Shown in pieces: positions 36,799 through 45,630 of a stretch of 64,000 bases of DNA. A program made the position numbers and the translations under genes. Under the pieces are notes generated by a model. It was given only the letters and a program-made list of their open reading frames with translations, had not been told where the DNA came from and did not search any database. The stretch's first letter is position 1. Each line of letters begins with the position of its first letter. This DNA is from Lentilactobacillus curieae (lineage in GTDB: Bacteria; Bacillota; Bacilli; Lactobacillales; Lactobacillaceae), in contig NZ_CP018906.1 in the NCBI RefSeq assembly GCF_000785105.2, positions 1,922,001-1,986,000 of the forward strand, given 5' to 3'.

Positions 36799-37761
36799 CT
36801 ACTCCCCGTCTTTGCCGGGCTTCTTGGCAATAATTGAGTACCAATCACCCATGTTTAATACTTGTAATACTTTAAATCCTTGTTTTTCAATCGCATTTCT
36901 GACAGTATCCAACTTAGAATTAATAATTCCGGCAGTAATAAACGTTCCATTTGGCTTTAAATTCTGAAATGCTTGGGGTACAAGCGGAATAATAATTTCA
37001 GCTAAAATATTAGCAACCACCAAATCAACTTGTTTATGAATTCCATTTAATAAATCGTTGGCTACGATTTTCATGCTATCTGCGTCAAAGTTCAACTTGA
37101 TGTTTTCCTTTGCTGACCTGACAGCAACATCATCAACATCAGTGGCAAAAATATCTTTAACACCAAGTAATCTGGCTCCAATGCTCAAAACTCCAGAACC
37201 AGTTCCGACGTCAATCATTGACTCACCACCACGAACTACAGTTTCAAGTGCTTGAAGAGAAAGCTGTGTAGTTGGGTGCGTTCCAGTACCGAATGCCATT
37301 CCTGGATCCAAGCGAATGATTTTTTCGTCGCCTGTGGATGGCTGATAGCCTTCCCAGCTAGGGACGATTGTTAAATAACGAGTAATTCTTAGGGGATGAT
37401 AATATTTTTCCCATTCGGTTGCCCAGTCTTCATCAGCGACCGGATTAGCTTTAACTTCAGCTGGTCCAGGATTTAACCCAAATTCTTTAAGGTTACGAAC
37501 CCTTTCCTCAATTTGGGGTAGTTTTGTCTCAATGCTGTCTGTCTCTGGAAAATACGAACTAACAATTGCCCCACTTTTAATGTGAGGAATCGCATTTACG
37601 TCAAAGATTCTTCCGTGCTCTGCCTCATCTTTAGTGTCAATATTTTGAAAATCTTGAGCGTCTTCAATCTTAACGCCCTTGGCTTCAAAATCCATAAATA
37701 TGTTGCTGACTGCCTCGACAGCCTCGCTAGTGGTTAATACAGATACTTGTGTCCAATTCAT
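36799..37761 (-). CDS. prmA: Ribosomal protein uL11 methyltransferase
   Basis: Trimethylates amino groups of ribosomal protein L11. The N-terminal ferredoxin-like L11-binding domain (about 1-60; WTQVSVLTTSEAVEAVS) is followed by a class I methyltransferase with MIDVGTGSGVLSIGA (about residue 178) and VANILAEIIIPL. The segment RLDPGMAFGTGTHPTT is a family hallmark. 320 residues. It starts 34 bp after the unknown gene at 37795-38145, across a terminator-like hairpin. Confidence 0.97.
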   Translation of the reverse strand: MNWTQVSVLTTSEAVEAVSNIFMDFEAKGVKIEDAQDFQNIDTKDEAEHGRIFDVNAIPHIKSGAIVSSYFPETDSIETKLPQIEERVRNLKEFGLNPGPAEVKANPVADEDWATEWEKYYHPLRITRYLTIVPSWEGYQPSTGDEKIIRLDPGMAFGTGTHPTTQLSLQALETVVRGGESMIDVGTGSGVLSIGARLLGVKDIFATDVDDVAVRSAKENIKLNFDADSMKIVANDLLNGIHKQVDLVVANILAEIIIPLVPQAFQNLKPNGTFITAGIINSKLDTVRNAIEKQGFKVLQVLNMGDWYSIIAKKPGKDGE

Positions 37762-37783
37762 ACTAGATTTCCTTTCCGATACA

Positions 37784-37806
37784 AAAAAAGCACCCTATTT
37801 GGATGC
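37784..37806 (-). terminator. Terminator overlapping the end of the unknown gene upstream of prmA
   Basis: Minus-strand stem GCATCC / GGGTGC (one G-U pair, 5-nt loop) followed by seven Ts. The stem includes the stop codon of the upstream gene. prmA lies just beyond with no obvious promoter, so read-through is likely. Confidence 0.65.
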
Positions 37807-38145
37807 ACCGTTTGATACTTCTTCTTTACCTTGTTGATCGGTTTCGCTATGAACTCTAGCTTCGTGATCCATCAAGTGTGTTTGTAAGTATTCTAATAAC
37901 TCGGCCTCCGTGCGGAATACACGAGGATGCTTTTGTTTATGGAGTCTTAAATCGATTTCATTAATACGCTGTCTACCAGTCCACTTGTGACTGTACCTAA
38001 TTATCAGTCTATTATCAAGTTGTTTTCTACCAAACTTAAAGATATAGATGTTGTCGGGGGTCATCAAGGGGCGCATATACTCTTTTTTATAGTAAAAGCC
38101 GTTTTTTCTAAGATATTGTTTAGTTCGACTAAGAATAATGAACAC
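37795..38145 (-). CDS. Conserved-looking basic protein of unknown function
   Basis: I do not recognise this protein. Up to 116 residues, rich in Arg, Lys and Tyr in the first 80 (RTKQYLRKNGFYYKKEYMRP, then ELLEYLQTHLMDHEAR), with a polar, acidic tail; no membrane segment or signal. It could bind nucleic acid, but nothing shows this. The start is odd: GGGAGG is directly followed by the in-frame GTG at 38145, too close for initiation, while the best-spaced codons are two ATTs (38139 and 38136). It is upstream of prmA and divergent from another unknown gene; an 18-bp AT palindrome and a cre-like site lie between them. Confidence 0.6.
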   Translation of the reverse strand: MFIILSRTKQYLRKNGFYYKKEYMRPLMTPDNIYIFKFGRKQLDNRLIIRYSHKWTGRQRINEIDLRLHKQKHPRVFRTEAELLEYLQTHLMDHEARVHSETDQQGKEEVSNGASK

Positions 38146-38190
38146 CTCCCGTTTATTTTTTTATTTCTCGTGAAATTCTTCATAAAAACA

Positions 38191-38208
38191 ATTAATATAT
38201 ATATTAAT
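38191..38208. repeat. 18-bp perfect AT palindrome in the divergent intergenic region
   Basis: ATTAATATATATATTAAT reads the same on both strands. It lies upstream of the minus-strand unknown gene, where a promoter -10 region would be, so it may be promoter DNA or an operator. Confidence 0.5.
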
Positions 38209-38217
38209 AGAATGAAC

Positions 38218-38232
38218 TTGAAAACGCAAACG
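38218..38232 (+). promoter_or_regulatory. Candidate CcpA binding site (cre)
   Basis: TTGAAAACGCAAACG matches the cre consensus WTGNAANCGNWNNCW at 14 of 15 positions. It sits between the two divergent unknown genes, 57 bp upstream of the plus-strand start. Confidence 0.45.
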
Positions 38233-38288
38233 ATTTATTTGAATTTTTCCAATTTGTTTGTAATGATAGTTTTAAGGAGATGAACCAA

Positions 38289-38684
38289 ATGGAAACGTTC
38301 CGCATCCGCTTTATCAACCGGATTACTGACGAAACAATCAGGATTGGTTATACCGCCATCTTGGAAAATAACCAAAGCCCCACAATCTATGAAGGTGAAC
38401 AGGTCTTTTATCGAAGCTTTTTAAACCCGGACCTATTAATCACTGGTGAGGCAGCGCTAAGCTCAATTGAGAACATTTTTAGTGCCATTCCAAAGGAATA
38501 CATACTTAAACAAGTTGCCTTTGAAGACTCGCATAATTTTGATTTATTACGAGTACCGTCTAAAGAATTATTTAGTAACTATATGATCAAACATAAGTTG
38601 CTTAATCGAGTACGTTATCACAGAAATAAAGAAGATAAGCCCGTAATTGATACAAATTTAATTACTGAACTAAGGTTGGGTTAA
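38289..38684 (+). CDS. Hypothetical protein of unknown function
   Basis: I do not recognise this 131-residue protein. It starts METFRIRFINRITDETIRIG, has no membrane segment, and looks like a soluble alpha/beta protein with a basic stretch near the C terminus (KHKLLNRVRYHRNK). ATG at 38289 is chosen because AAGGAG lies 9 nt upstream; the ATG at 38280 touches the ribosome site. It has a well-formed terminator downstream and a ribosome site upstream, so it is probably real and transcribed alone. A cre-like site suggests possible carbon control. Codon use looks like its neighbours. Confidence 0.72.
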   Translation: METFRIRFINRITDETIRIGYTAILENNQSPTIYEGEQVFYRSFLNPDLLITGEAALSSIENIFSAIPKEYILKQVAFEDSHNFDLLRVPSKELFSNYMIKHKLLNRVRYHRNKEDKPVIDTNLITELRLG

Positions 38685-38688
38685 CCCC

Positions 38689-38725
38689 AAAGGATTTTCA
38701 AGTTATTGACTTGAAAGTCCTTTTT
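38689..38725. terminator. Bidirectional terminator between the unknown plus-strand gene and lepA
   Basis: 14-bp stem AAAGGATTTTCAAG / CTTGAAAGTCCTTT with one mismatch and a 7-nt loop, then a T-run on the plus strand and an A-rich mirror on the other side. Confidence 0.87.
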
Positions 38726-40562
38726 ATTTATCATTTGCTTCTTCTTCATCGGTTTGAAGAACAGCCATAAATGCAGCTTGCGGAATTTCGACCTTACCGA
38801 CGGCCTTCATCCGTTTCTTTCCCCGTTTCTGCTTATCGAGCAATTTTGCTCGCCGATCGGGGTCACCAGTATGAATCTTTGAGGTAACATCTTTACGGTA
38901 AGCCTTGATGTTTGTTCTGGCAATAATTTTTGACCCGACAGCCGCTTGAATTGGGATTTCAAAGTTTTGTCTAGGGATGATGCCCTTCAACTTGGTAACA
39001 ATATCTCTACTTCTAGAATCAGCAAACTGCCTATGAGTGATAAAGCTCAAAGCATCGACCTTGTCACTATTCATAAGAATATCTACCTTAACTAGGTCAC
39101 TTGGTCGATAATCTTCAAGGTCGTAGTCGAGGGATGCATATCCACGGGTACTAGATTTTAATTTATCAAAGAAATCAAAAATGATTTCTGATAAAGGCAT
39201 ATGGTAAATGACGTTTACTCGGTAATCATCTAGATAATCCATCGTCTCAAAAATCCCTCGGCGTCTTTGGCAAAGCTCCATTACGGCACCAACATAATCA
39301 TTAGGGACCATAATAGTCGCCTTTACAAATGGCTCAGAAATCGTCTTGATTTCTGAAGAATCAGGCATTTCAGAGGGATTTTCGACTTCAGCTTGAGTAC
39401 CGTCTGATTTTTCAACTTCATACGTTACAGATGGTGCTGTTGTAATCAGGTCAAGATTAAATTCTCGCTCTAGTCTTTCCTGAACAACGTCCATATGAAG
39501 TAGTCCCAAAAATCCACACCGGAACCCAAAACCAAGAGCTTGAGAAACTTCAGGTTCAAATTCTAACGCGGCATCATTTAGCTTCAATTTTTCAAGCGAT
39601 TCACGAAGGTCTTCAAATCGAGCATTATCAGTTGGATAAAGCCCCGCATAAACCATCGGATTCATTTCCCGATAGCCAGGAAGTGGTTTGTCAGCAGGGT
39701 TTTTAGCGTTCGTAATCGTATCACCGACACGAGTTTGGCCAATATCTTTGATGCTAGCGGTGATGTATCCAACGTCACCAGACATCAAGTAGTCTCGTTT
39801 GACTGGATTAGGTGAGTTAACCCCAACTTCAGTGACCTCATACTCAGAACCAGAGTTCATTAATCTGATTTTGTCACCAGGCTGAACAGTTCCTTCGGCC
39901 AAACGGACACTTAAAACAACCCCACGGTAATCGTCATAAACTGAATCGAATACAAGCGCTTTTAATGGAGCCTCAACATCTCCAGCTGGTGCGGGTACCT
40001 TGGCCACAATCTGTTCAAGCAGCTCCTTGATTCCAATCCCCTTTTTAGCACTTGCCATAACAGCGTCTGATGCATCAATGCCAATGACGTTTTCAATTTC
40101 TTCTTGAACCCGCTCAGGGTCAGCAGATGGCAAATCGATTTTATTAATAACCGGAACGATTTCCAAGTCATCATCCAAGGCTAAATAAACGTTAGCTAGG
40201 GTCTGGGCTTCAACACCTTGGGCAGCATCAACCACCAAAATTGCCCCTTCACACGCGGCTAAACTTCTAGAAACTTCGTAAGAAAAGTCAACGTGTCCTG
40301 GGGTGTCAATTAGATGAAATTCATAATCATTACCATCGTCAGCGTGGTATTTAAGCTCCACGGCGTTTAACTTAATGGTAATTCCTCGTTCACGTTCCAA
40401 ATCCATGTTGTCCAACAGTTGATCTTTCATTTCTCGTTCTGAAACCGTATCGGTCATTTCCAGAATTCGGTCAGCCAACGTGGATTTTCCATGGTCAATA
40501 TGAGCAACAATTGAAAAGTTCCGAATATATTTTTGATGCTCTTTCATTTTTTCAATATCCAT
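38724..40562 (-). CDS. lepA: Elongation factor 4 (LepA)
   Basis: Ribosome-associated GTPase (EF4) affecting translation and 30S assembly under stress. G1 [13 protein letters not shown] (about 20-32), G3 DTPGHVDF, G4 NKID, and the LepA-specific C-terminal domain (about 490-600; [20 protein letters not shown] and [14 protein letters not shown]). 612 residues. ATG at 40562. It lies downstream of dnaJ, as in Bacillus, but is separated from it by a hairpin terminator and has a likely -10 TATAAT about 45 bp upstream. Confidence 0.98.
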   Translation of the reverse strand: MDIEKMKEHQKYIRNFSIVAHIDHGKSTLADRILEMTDTVSEREMKDQLLDNMDLERERGITIKLNAVELKYHADDGNDYEFHLIDTPGHVDFSYEVSRSLAACEGAILVVDAAQGVEAQTLANVYLALDDDLEIVPVINKIDLPSADPERVQEEIENVIGIDASDAVMASAKKGIGIKELLEQIVAKVPAPAGDVEAPLKALVFDSVYDDYRGVVLSVRLAEGTVQPGDKIRLMNSGSEYEVTEVGVNSPNPVKRDYLMSGDVGYITASIKDIGQTRVGDTITNAKNPADKPLPGYREMNPMVYAGLYPTDNARFEDLRESLEKLKLNDAALEFEPEVSQALGFGFRCGFLGLLHMDVVQERLEREFNLDLITTAPSVTYEVEKSDGTQAEVENPSEMPDSSEIKTISEPFVKATIMVPNDYVGAVMELCQRRRGIFETMDYLDDYRVNVIYHMPLSEIIFDFFDKLKSSTRGYASLDYDLEDYRPSDLVKVDILMNSDKVDALSFITHRQFADSRSRDIVTKLKGIIPRQNFEIPIQAAVGSKIIARTNIKAYRKDVTSKIHTGDPDRRAKLLDKQKRGKKRMKAVGKVEIPQAAFMAVLQTDEEEANDK

Positions 40563-40627
40563 GTTGATATCTCACTTTCGTTCAAATTACTACTAGTACA
40601 ATTATAAGTGATTTTGCCTACAAAAGA

Positions 40628-40664
40628 AAAGAGGCTGCTAGAAATGTTTCTGCTAACAGTCTCC
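40628..40664 (-). terminator. Terminator of the dnaK/dnaJ operon
   Basis: Imperfect stem GAG-CTG-TTTC region on the minus strand (40631-40644 with 40647-40663) followed by TTTTCTTTT. It lies between dnaJ and lepA. Confidence 0.65.
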
Positions 40665-40670
40665 ATATTC

Positions 40671-40682
40671 ATACCTAGGTAT
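40671..40682. repeat. 12-bp perfect palindrome after dnaJ
   Basis: ATACCTAGGTAT lies between the dnaJ stop codon and the terminator. No known site is recognised; it may be chance. Confidence 0.35.
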
Positions 40683-40734
40683 CAATATAATGCGATAGCA
40701 GTACGATTTAAAAAACGAACCGTCGGCATCAACA

Positions 40735-41886
40735 TTACTTTTTACCGTCAAAGGCATCTTTTAATTTGTCGAACAAGTTTCCTGGCTTACCCGATCCGAG
40801 ATCTTCCTCACCAAAAGCTGCAGCAAGGGCTTCAAGCGCAACTTTTTGCTCTTTATTTAATGATTTTGGTGTAACAACGTTGACTGTAACTCTCTGGTCA
40901 CCGTTACCCTTACCACGAAGATGAGGAACGCCCTTACCTCGAAGCTTGAATACAGTGCCGTTTTGGGTTCCCGCAGGAATCGAAAGTTCTACTTCACCAT
41001 GAACAGTCTGAACCTTGACTTTACCTCCGAGGGCAGCCTTAGCAAAACTAATGTCTTGGGTCATGTAAATTGTAGCACCGTCACGTTGGAATATTTTGGA
41101 TGGTCGAACTTTAAAGACGATGTAAAGGTCTCCATAAGGACCACCATTTTCGCCTGCTTCACCTTGATTTTGAAGGCGCATTTGTTGGCCATCGTCAACT
41201 CCAGCAGGAACTGTAACTTCGATCTCATGGCGTTGGTCAACGTGGCCACTACCACCACAAGTGGGGCATTTTTCTTTAATCTCTTTACCAGTACCGTTAC
41301 ATACAGGACACTCCTGACGGGTTTGCATCCGTCCGAGTGGTGTATTGGTTTCAACAGTCACAAAACCACGACCATCACAATTATGACAGGTTACAGGCGA
41401 TGTTCCTGGTTTTGCTCCAGAACCTCCACAAGTGTCACATTGTGCTTCACGATTATATTTAATGCGGGTTTTCTTTCCGAAAATCGCCTCTTCAAACTCA
41501 AGAGTCATCTGGTACTGTAAATCACGTCCTTGACGCGGAGCAGTTGGATCAGCAGATTGCTGACCGCCACCACCGCCGAAGAACTGACTGAAAATATCAT
41601 CAAAACCAAAGCCACCACCGAAGTTTCCGGCACCACCTTGTGAGAATCCTCCGCCAAATCCTTGAGGACCGTCAGCAGACCCATATTGATCGTAATTAGC
41701 ACGCTTTTGAGGATCACCTAGGGTTTCATAAGCCTCGGTAATTTCCTTGAACTTTTGTTCAGCATCTGGTGCCTTATTTATATCTGGATGGTATTTTTTT
41801 GATAATCTTCTGTACGCATGTTTAATGTCGTCATCAGAAGCATCCTTAGAAACTCCAAGGATATCATAATAATCTTTGTTAGCCAT
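40735..41886 (-). CDS. dnaJ: Chaperone protein DnaJ
   Basis: Hsp40 co-chaperone that delivers substrates to DnaK and stimulates its ATPase. J domain (about 1-70) with the HPD motif in KYHPDINK; a Gly/Phe-rich linker (about 75-120); four zinc-binding CxxCxGxG repeats ([32 protein letters not shown]) and the C-terminal substrate-binding domain. 383 residues. ATG at 41886 follows CGGGAG. It is 100 bp from dnaK, with a terminator hairpin and a possible own promoter in between. Confidence 0.98.
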   Translation of the reverse strand: MANKDYYDILGVSKDASDDDIKHAYRRLSKKYHPDINKAPDAEQKFKEITEAYETLGDPQKRANYDQYGSADGPQGFGGGFSQGGAGNFGGGFGFDDIFSQFFGGGGGQQSADPTAPRQGRDLQYQMTLEFEEAIFGKKTRIKYNREAQCDTCGGSGAKPGTSPVTCHNCDGRGFVTVETNTPLGRMQTRQECPVCNGTGKEIKEKCPTCGGSGHVDQRHEIEVTVPAGVDDGQQMRLQNQGEAGENGGPYGDLYIVFKVRPSKIFQRDGATIYMTQDISFAKAALGGKVKVQTVHGEVELSIPAGTQNGTVFKLRGKGVPHLRGKGNGDQRVTVNVVTPKSLNKEQKVALEALAAAFGEEDLGSGKPGNLFDKLKDAFDGKK

Positions 41887-41939
41887 GCTAAACTCCCGTC
41901 TTTGTTACTTTATCATCTTTGACAGAATACCATATTTTA

Positions 41940-41970
41940 ACAAAAAGCCAAAGCTCACTAGCCTTGACTT
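41940..41970 (-). terminator. Hairpin terminator between dnaK and dnaJ
   Basis: 10-bp stem AGTCAAGGCT / AGCTTTGGCT (with two G-U pairs, AGTG loop) followed by TTTTTG on the minus strand. It probably lowers dnaJ expression relative to dnaK; a TATTCT -10 with TGG lies just after it. Confidence 0.75.
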
Positions 41971-41986
41971 TGTTAGGTAATATTAA

Positions 41987-43837
41987 TTACTTTTTGTCAT
42001 CGTCGACTTCTGAGAAATCTCCGTCAACAGTACCGTCATCCTTTTTACCATCAGATGAACCGGCATCTGAAGCACCTTCAGCACCTTGACCATTTTGAGC
42101 TTGATCTTGATATAACTTAACCGCTAAATCTTGAGTGATTTTTGTAAGTTCATCCTTCTTAGCCTTCATGTCCTCGATGTTGTTGTCTTCACGAGCCTTC
42201 TTCAAAGCATCACGAGCATCGGTTGCCTTCTTGATTTCGTCTTCGGAAACTTTGTCCTTAACTTCTTCTAAAGTCTTATCAGTTGAGAACAATAATTGGT
42301 CAACTTCATTGTTAAGGTCAGCTTCTTCTTTACGCTTCTTGTCAGCATCTTCGTTTTCTTGGGCTTCCTTCATCATCTTATCGATTTCCTCATCTGATAA
42401 ACCTGATGAATCCTTGATGGTAATTTTTTGTTCCTTACCAGTTCCCTTGTCCTTTGCAGAAACATTTACGATACCGTTCTTATCAATATCGAATGTAACT
42501 TCAATTTGAGGTACTCCACGAGGAGCAGCAGGAATGTCAGTAAGTTGGAATTGACCCAAAGTCTTGTTATCAGCAGCCATAGGTCTTTCACCTTGCAAGA
42601 CGTGGATATCAACAGCAGGTTGATTGTCAGCAGCAGTTGAGAATACTTGTGACTTGCTAGTTGGAATGGTTGTGTTTCTATCGATCAACTTAGTGAACAC
42701 GCCACCCATTGTTTCGATCCCAAGTGAAAGTGGAGTAACATCAAGCAAAACAACGTCCTTAACGTCACCAGTGATAACACCACCTTGGACAGCAGCCCCA
42801 AGGGCAACGGCCTCATCAGGGTTGATCGAATGGTTTGAATCTTTACCAGTCCAGCTCTTAACAGCTTCTTGAACTGCGGGAATTCGAGTTGAACCACCAT
42901 TTAAAATAACTTGGTCGATATCACCAACTGAAAGGCCAGCATCCTTCAAAGCATTGTCAAATGGTACTTTAGTCTTTGAAACAAGATCTGCGGTTAATTC
43001 ATTGAACTTAGCACGAGTCAATGTAGTTTGTAAGTGAAGTGGTCCACTCTCGCCAGCAGAAATAAATGGCAAGCTAATTTCTGATTCAGAAACTCCTGAC
43101 AAATCCTTCTTGGCTTTTTCAGCAGCATCCTTTAAACGTTGAAGTGCCATCTTGTCTTTAGATAAATCAACGCCGTTAGCTGCCTTAAAGTCATCAACTA
43201 ACCAATCCATGATGCGCTTGTCAAAGTCGTCACCACCAAGATGAGTATCACCATTAGTTGAAAGTACTTGGAACACACCGTCACCTAATTCAAGGACGGA
43301 AACATCAAAAGTACCACCACCAAGGTCATAAACCAATACCTTTTCATCTTTGTCTTGTTTGTCAAGACCGTAAGCTAATGAAGCAGCAGTTGGTTCGTTG
43401 ATGATTCGTTCAACTTCAAGGCCGGCAATCTTACCAGCATCTTTAGTTGCTTGACGTTGAGCATCGTTGAAGTAAGCAGGAACTGTGATTACGGCCTTTT
43501 CAACGGTATCGCCAAGGTAGTCTTCAGCAAATCCTTTGATGTATTGAAGAATCATTGCTGAAATTTGTTGAGGTGTGTACTTTTTACCTTCAATATCAAC
43601 AGTATAATTTTCTTCACCCATGTGACTCTTAATTGATACCACCGTGTTAGGGTTAGTGATTTCTTGACGCTTGGCAACTTCACCAACTTGAGGTTGGCCA
43701 TCTTTAAACGCAACTACGGAAGGTGTAGTTCTTGAACCTTCTGGATTGGGAATAATCTTTGGCTCGCTACCTTCAAGTACGGCAACGGCTGAGTTAGTAG
43801 TTCCTAAATCAATACCAATAATTTTATTACTTGCCAT
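41987..43837 (-). CDS. dnaK: Chaperone protein DnaK (Hsp70)
   Basis: ATP-dependent folding chaperone. The nucleotide-binding domain has [14 protein letters not shown], the [14 protein letters not shown] phosphate loop and [13 protein letters not shown]; the substrate-binding domain covers about 365-500, and the helical lid ends in an acidic tail (EVDDDKK). 616 residues, and it lacks the segment near residue 80 that distinguishes Gram-negative DnaK, as in other Firmicutes. Third gene of the HrcA operon, 38 bp after grpE. Confidence 0.99.
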   Translation of the reverse strand: MASNKIIGIDLGTTNSAVAVLEGSEPKIIPNPEGSRTTPSVVAFKDGQPQVGEVAKRQEITNPNTVVSIKSHMGEENYTVDIEGKKYTPQQISAMILQYIKGFAEDYLGDTVEKAVITVPAYFNDAQRQATKDAGKIAGLEVERIINEPTAASLAYGLDKQDKDEKVLVYDLGGGTFDVSVLELGDGVFQVLSTNGDTHLGGDDFDKRIMDWLVDDFKAANGVDLSKDKMALQRLKDAAEKAKKDLSGVSESEISLPFISAGESGPLHLQTTLTRAKFNELTADLVSKTKVPFDNALKDAGLSVGDIDQVILNGGSTRIPAVQEAVKSWTGKDSNHSINPDEAVALGAAVQGGVITGDVKDVVLLDVTPLSLGIETMGGVFTKLIDRNTTIPTSKSQVFSTAADNQPAVDIHVLQGERPMAADNKTLGQFQLTDIPAAPRGVPQIEVTFDIDKNGIVNVSAKDKGTGKEQKITIKDSSGLSDEEIDKMMKEAQENEDADKKRKEEADLNNEVDQLLFSTDKTLEEVKDKVSEDEIKKATDARDALKKAREDNNIEDMKAKKDELTKITQDLAVKLYQDQAQNGQGAEGASDAGSSDGKKDDGTVDGDFSEVDDDKK

Positions 43838-43875
43838 GTTTTATCGTATCCTCTTTTTCAAATTTATTTGATTGT

Positions 43876-44451
43876 TTATTTTGCAACAACGACCATTGCT
43901 GGTCGTAACACTCTATCCTTCAATTTGTAACCATCTTGAAGAACCTGAACGACTGTATCAGCCTTGTGATCATCATCGGCAGCAACCGTTTGGATTGCTT
44001 GGTGATACTTAGGATCAAACTGTGATCCCTCAGCGGAAATTAATTCGACCCCGTTATCCGACAAAGCTTTTTGCAAGTGTTCAGAGACCATCTGAACTCC
44101 TTGCTTTAATTGCTTTCCACTTTCGTCGGTAACCTCAACACTTAGTGCTCTTTGCAGGTTATCCACTACTGGTAGGATGTCATGTGCTAACTGTTGACCA
44201 TCATACTTAATCAAGTCAGCTTGGTCTTTTCTTGCGTGATTCTGAATGTTTTTAATTTCAGCTTCAGCACGCAAATACTTATTCTCCATGTCATCCAACT
44301 TAGCTTGCAGCTCGTTTTGTTTGTCTGCTTCAGAATCTTGAGGCTTAACATCCTCAGCGGACTCTTTATCGTTGCTTGTTTGTTGGCTGTCATCTACAGA
44401 TTGCTTATCTTCTGATGCCTCATCCATAGAATCTCTTTTTTCCTCTGACAA
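43876..44451 (-). CDS. grpE: Nucleotide exchange factor GrpE
   Basis: Homodimer that releases ADP from DnaK. An acidic, disordered N-terminal segment (about 1-45), a long coiled coil (about 45-100; LQAKLDDMENKYLRAEAEI), and the beta domain with the family signature near the C terminus (VLQDGYKLKDRVLRPAMVVVAK region). 191 residues. The start is TTG at 44451 with GGAGG 7 nt upstream. It sits 17 bp after hrcA. Confidence 0.97.
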   Translation of the reverse strand: MSEEKRDSMDEASEDKQSVDDSQQTSNDKESAEDVKPQDSEADKQNELQAKLDDMENKYLRAEAEIKNIQNHARKDQADLIKYDGQQLAHDILPVVDNLQRALSVEVTDESGKQLKQGVQMVSEHLQKALSDNGVELISAEGSQFDPKYHQAIQTVAADDDHKADTVVQVLQDGYKLKDRVLRPAMVVVAK

Positions 44452-44468
44452 AAAATCGCCTCCTCTGG

Positions 44469-45506
44469 TTAACTACCATTTTGATCGTAATACCCAAGAA
44501 TTTTTCTGGTCATTTCTTCTCTGAGTGCACCAACGATTCCGATTACCTTTGAATATGGCATTCTAGTTGGGCCAATTACGGCAATCACTCCGTGACCATA
44601 CTCCTTCAAGTCGTATGTTCCAGTAATTAAACTATAATTTCTCAACAAATCATTTCGCAACTCATTACCAATCCGCACTTCGACGTCGTTAGAATCTGGA
44701 TCAACTAGTTGGGCAACGCCATCCCCAGTGTCCAGAAGGTTATACAATGGTTTCAAATAATCAATATCTTGACGCTCAGCAAACCTTAACAAATTCAAAC
44801 GACCGCCAATATGGACTCTGTCCTTGCCAACTTCATTGACCATCTCATCAAATACGTTCAAAAATCCTTCAGGAGTTTGAACATATTTTGCAATCAATGC
44901 TGGAATCTCAAACTGGAGTTTTTCAGTAATCTCATTCAGAGGCTTGCCAACCAGCTCTTCGTTAATAATATTAACGATTGTTTGAAGCTGTTCTGGTGAC
45001 ACTTCACGAAGATGGAACACCTTATCGACAACGTGACCATTATCGATAACAATGATGGCCATGACTTGTCGATCGTCAAGCTTAACTAACCTAAATCCGG
45101 ATAACTTGATTGCTTTATCCTGTTCAGGGTTAAAAGTAACTGCCATATAGCTGGTTAGGTCGGACAGCACCTTAGCGGACTCTTGAATAATCTCGTCAAT
45201 TCGACTGAAATCGCCATTAAACGAGCTTTTAATCAAGTCCTCAGCGCTATCATCTAGCGGATCGGGTTGCACCAAATTATCCACGTAATACCTGTACCCC
45301 TCCATCGATGGAATTCTTCCAGATGAAAAGTGGGTCTTAGTTATTAGTCCCTTGGCCTCTAAGGCCGCCATTTCATTTCGAATGGTAGCTGAACTAACAC
45401 TAGTTGGAAACTCGTTTGAGAGCACCTTGGATCCAACAGGCATTCCGTTCTTAGTGTAATCACGAATAATTATTTGCAGAATTTCCTTCTGTCTATCAGT
45501 TAACAA
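44469..45506 (-). CDS. hrcA: Heat-inducible transcription repressor HrcA
   Basis: Represses the dnaK operon by binding CIRCE; its activity depends on GroEL. An N-terminal winged helix (about 1-75; LTDRQKEILQIIIRDY, SSATIRNEMAALEAKGLI) is followed by the GAF-like dimerisation domain. The start is TTG at 45506 (345 residues), with AGAGGTGA about 7 nt upstream; an ATG farther up lies inside the CIRCE element and cannot be the start. First gene of hrcA-grpE-dnaK-dnaJ, so it controls itself. Confidence 0.97.
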   Translation of the reverse strand: MLTDRQKEILQIIIRDYTKNGMPVGSKVLSNEFPTSVSSATIRNEMAALEAKGLITKTHFSSGRIPSMEGYRYYVDNLVQPDPLDDSAEDLIKSSFNGDFSRIDEIIQESAKVLSDLTSYMAVTFNPEQDKAIKLSGFRLVKLDDRQVMAIIVIDNGHVVDKVFHLREVSPEQLQTIVNIINEELVGKPLNEITEKLQFEIPALIAKYVQTPEGFLNVFDEMVNEVGKDRVHIGGRLNLLRFAERQDIDYLKPLYNLLDTGDGVAQLVDPDSNDVEVRIGNELRNDLLRNYSLITGTYDLKEYGHGVIAVIGPTRMPYSKVIGIVGALREEMTRKILGYYDQNGS

Positions 45507-45523
45507 TTTGAAATCACCTCTTT

Positions 45524-45550
45524 TTAGCACTCATTATCTACGAGTGCTAA
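45524..45550. promoter_or_regulatory. CIRCE operator for HrcA
   Basis: Perfect TTAGCACTC-N9-GAGTGCTAA inverted repeat (arms 45524-45532 and 45542-45550) between the hrcA promoter and start codon. It is the only complete CIRCE seen in the window. Confidence 0.97.
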
Positions 45551-45561
45551 GGCACATATAT

Positions 45562-45590
45562 AATCTATCAAACCCATTACTATTAGTCAA
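45562..45590 (-). promoter_or_regulatory. hrcA operon promoter
   Basis: TTGACT (45585-45590), 17-bp spacer and TAGATT (45562-45567) on the minus strand, directly upstream of CIRCE. Confidence 0.75.
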
Positions 45591-45630
45591 GGCTTTACGG
45601 CGATTTTTTAGCAAATAAGCACCCAGAGTG

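Noticed and set aside
40921-41520. A 199-codon plus-strand open frame opposite dnaJ
   Set aside because: dnaJ on the minus strand has complete J, zinc and C-terminal motifs; the plus frame has no recognisable features.
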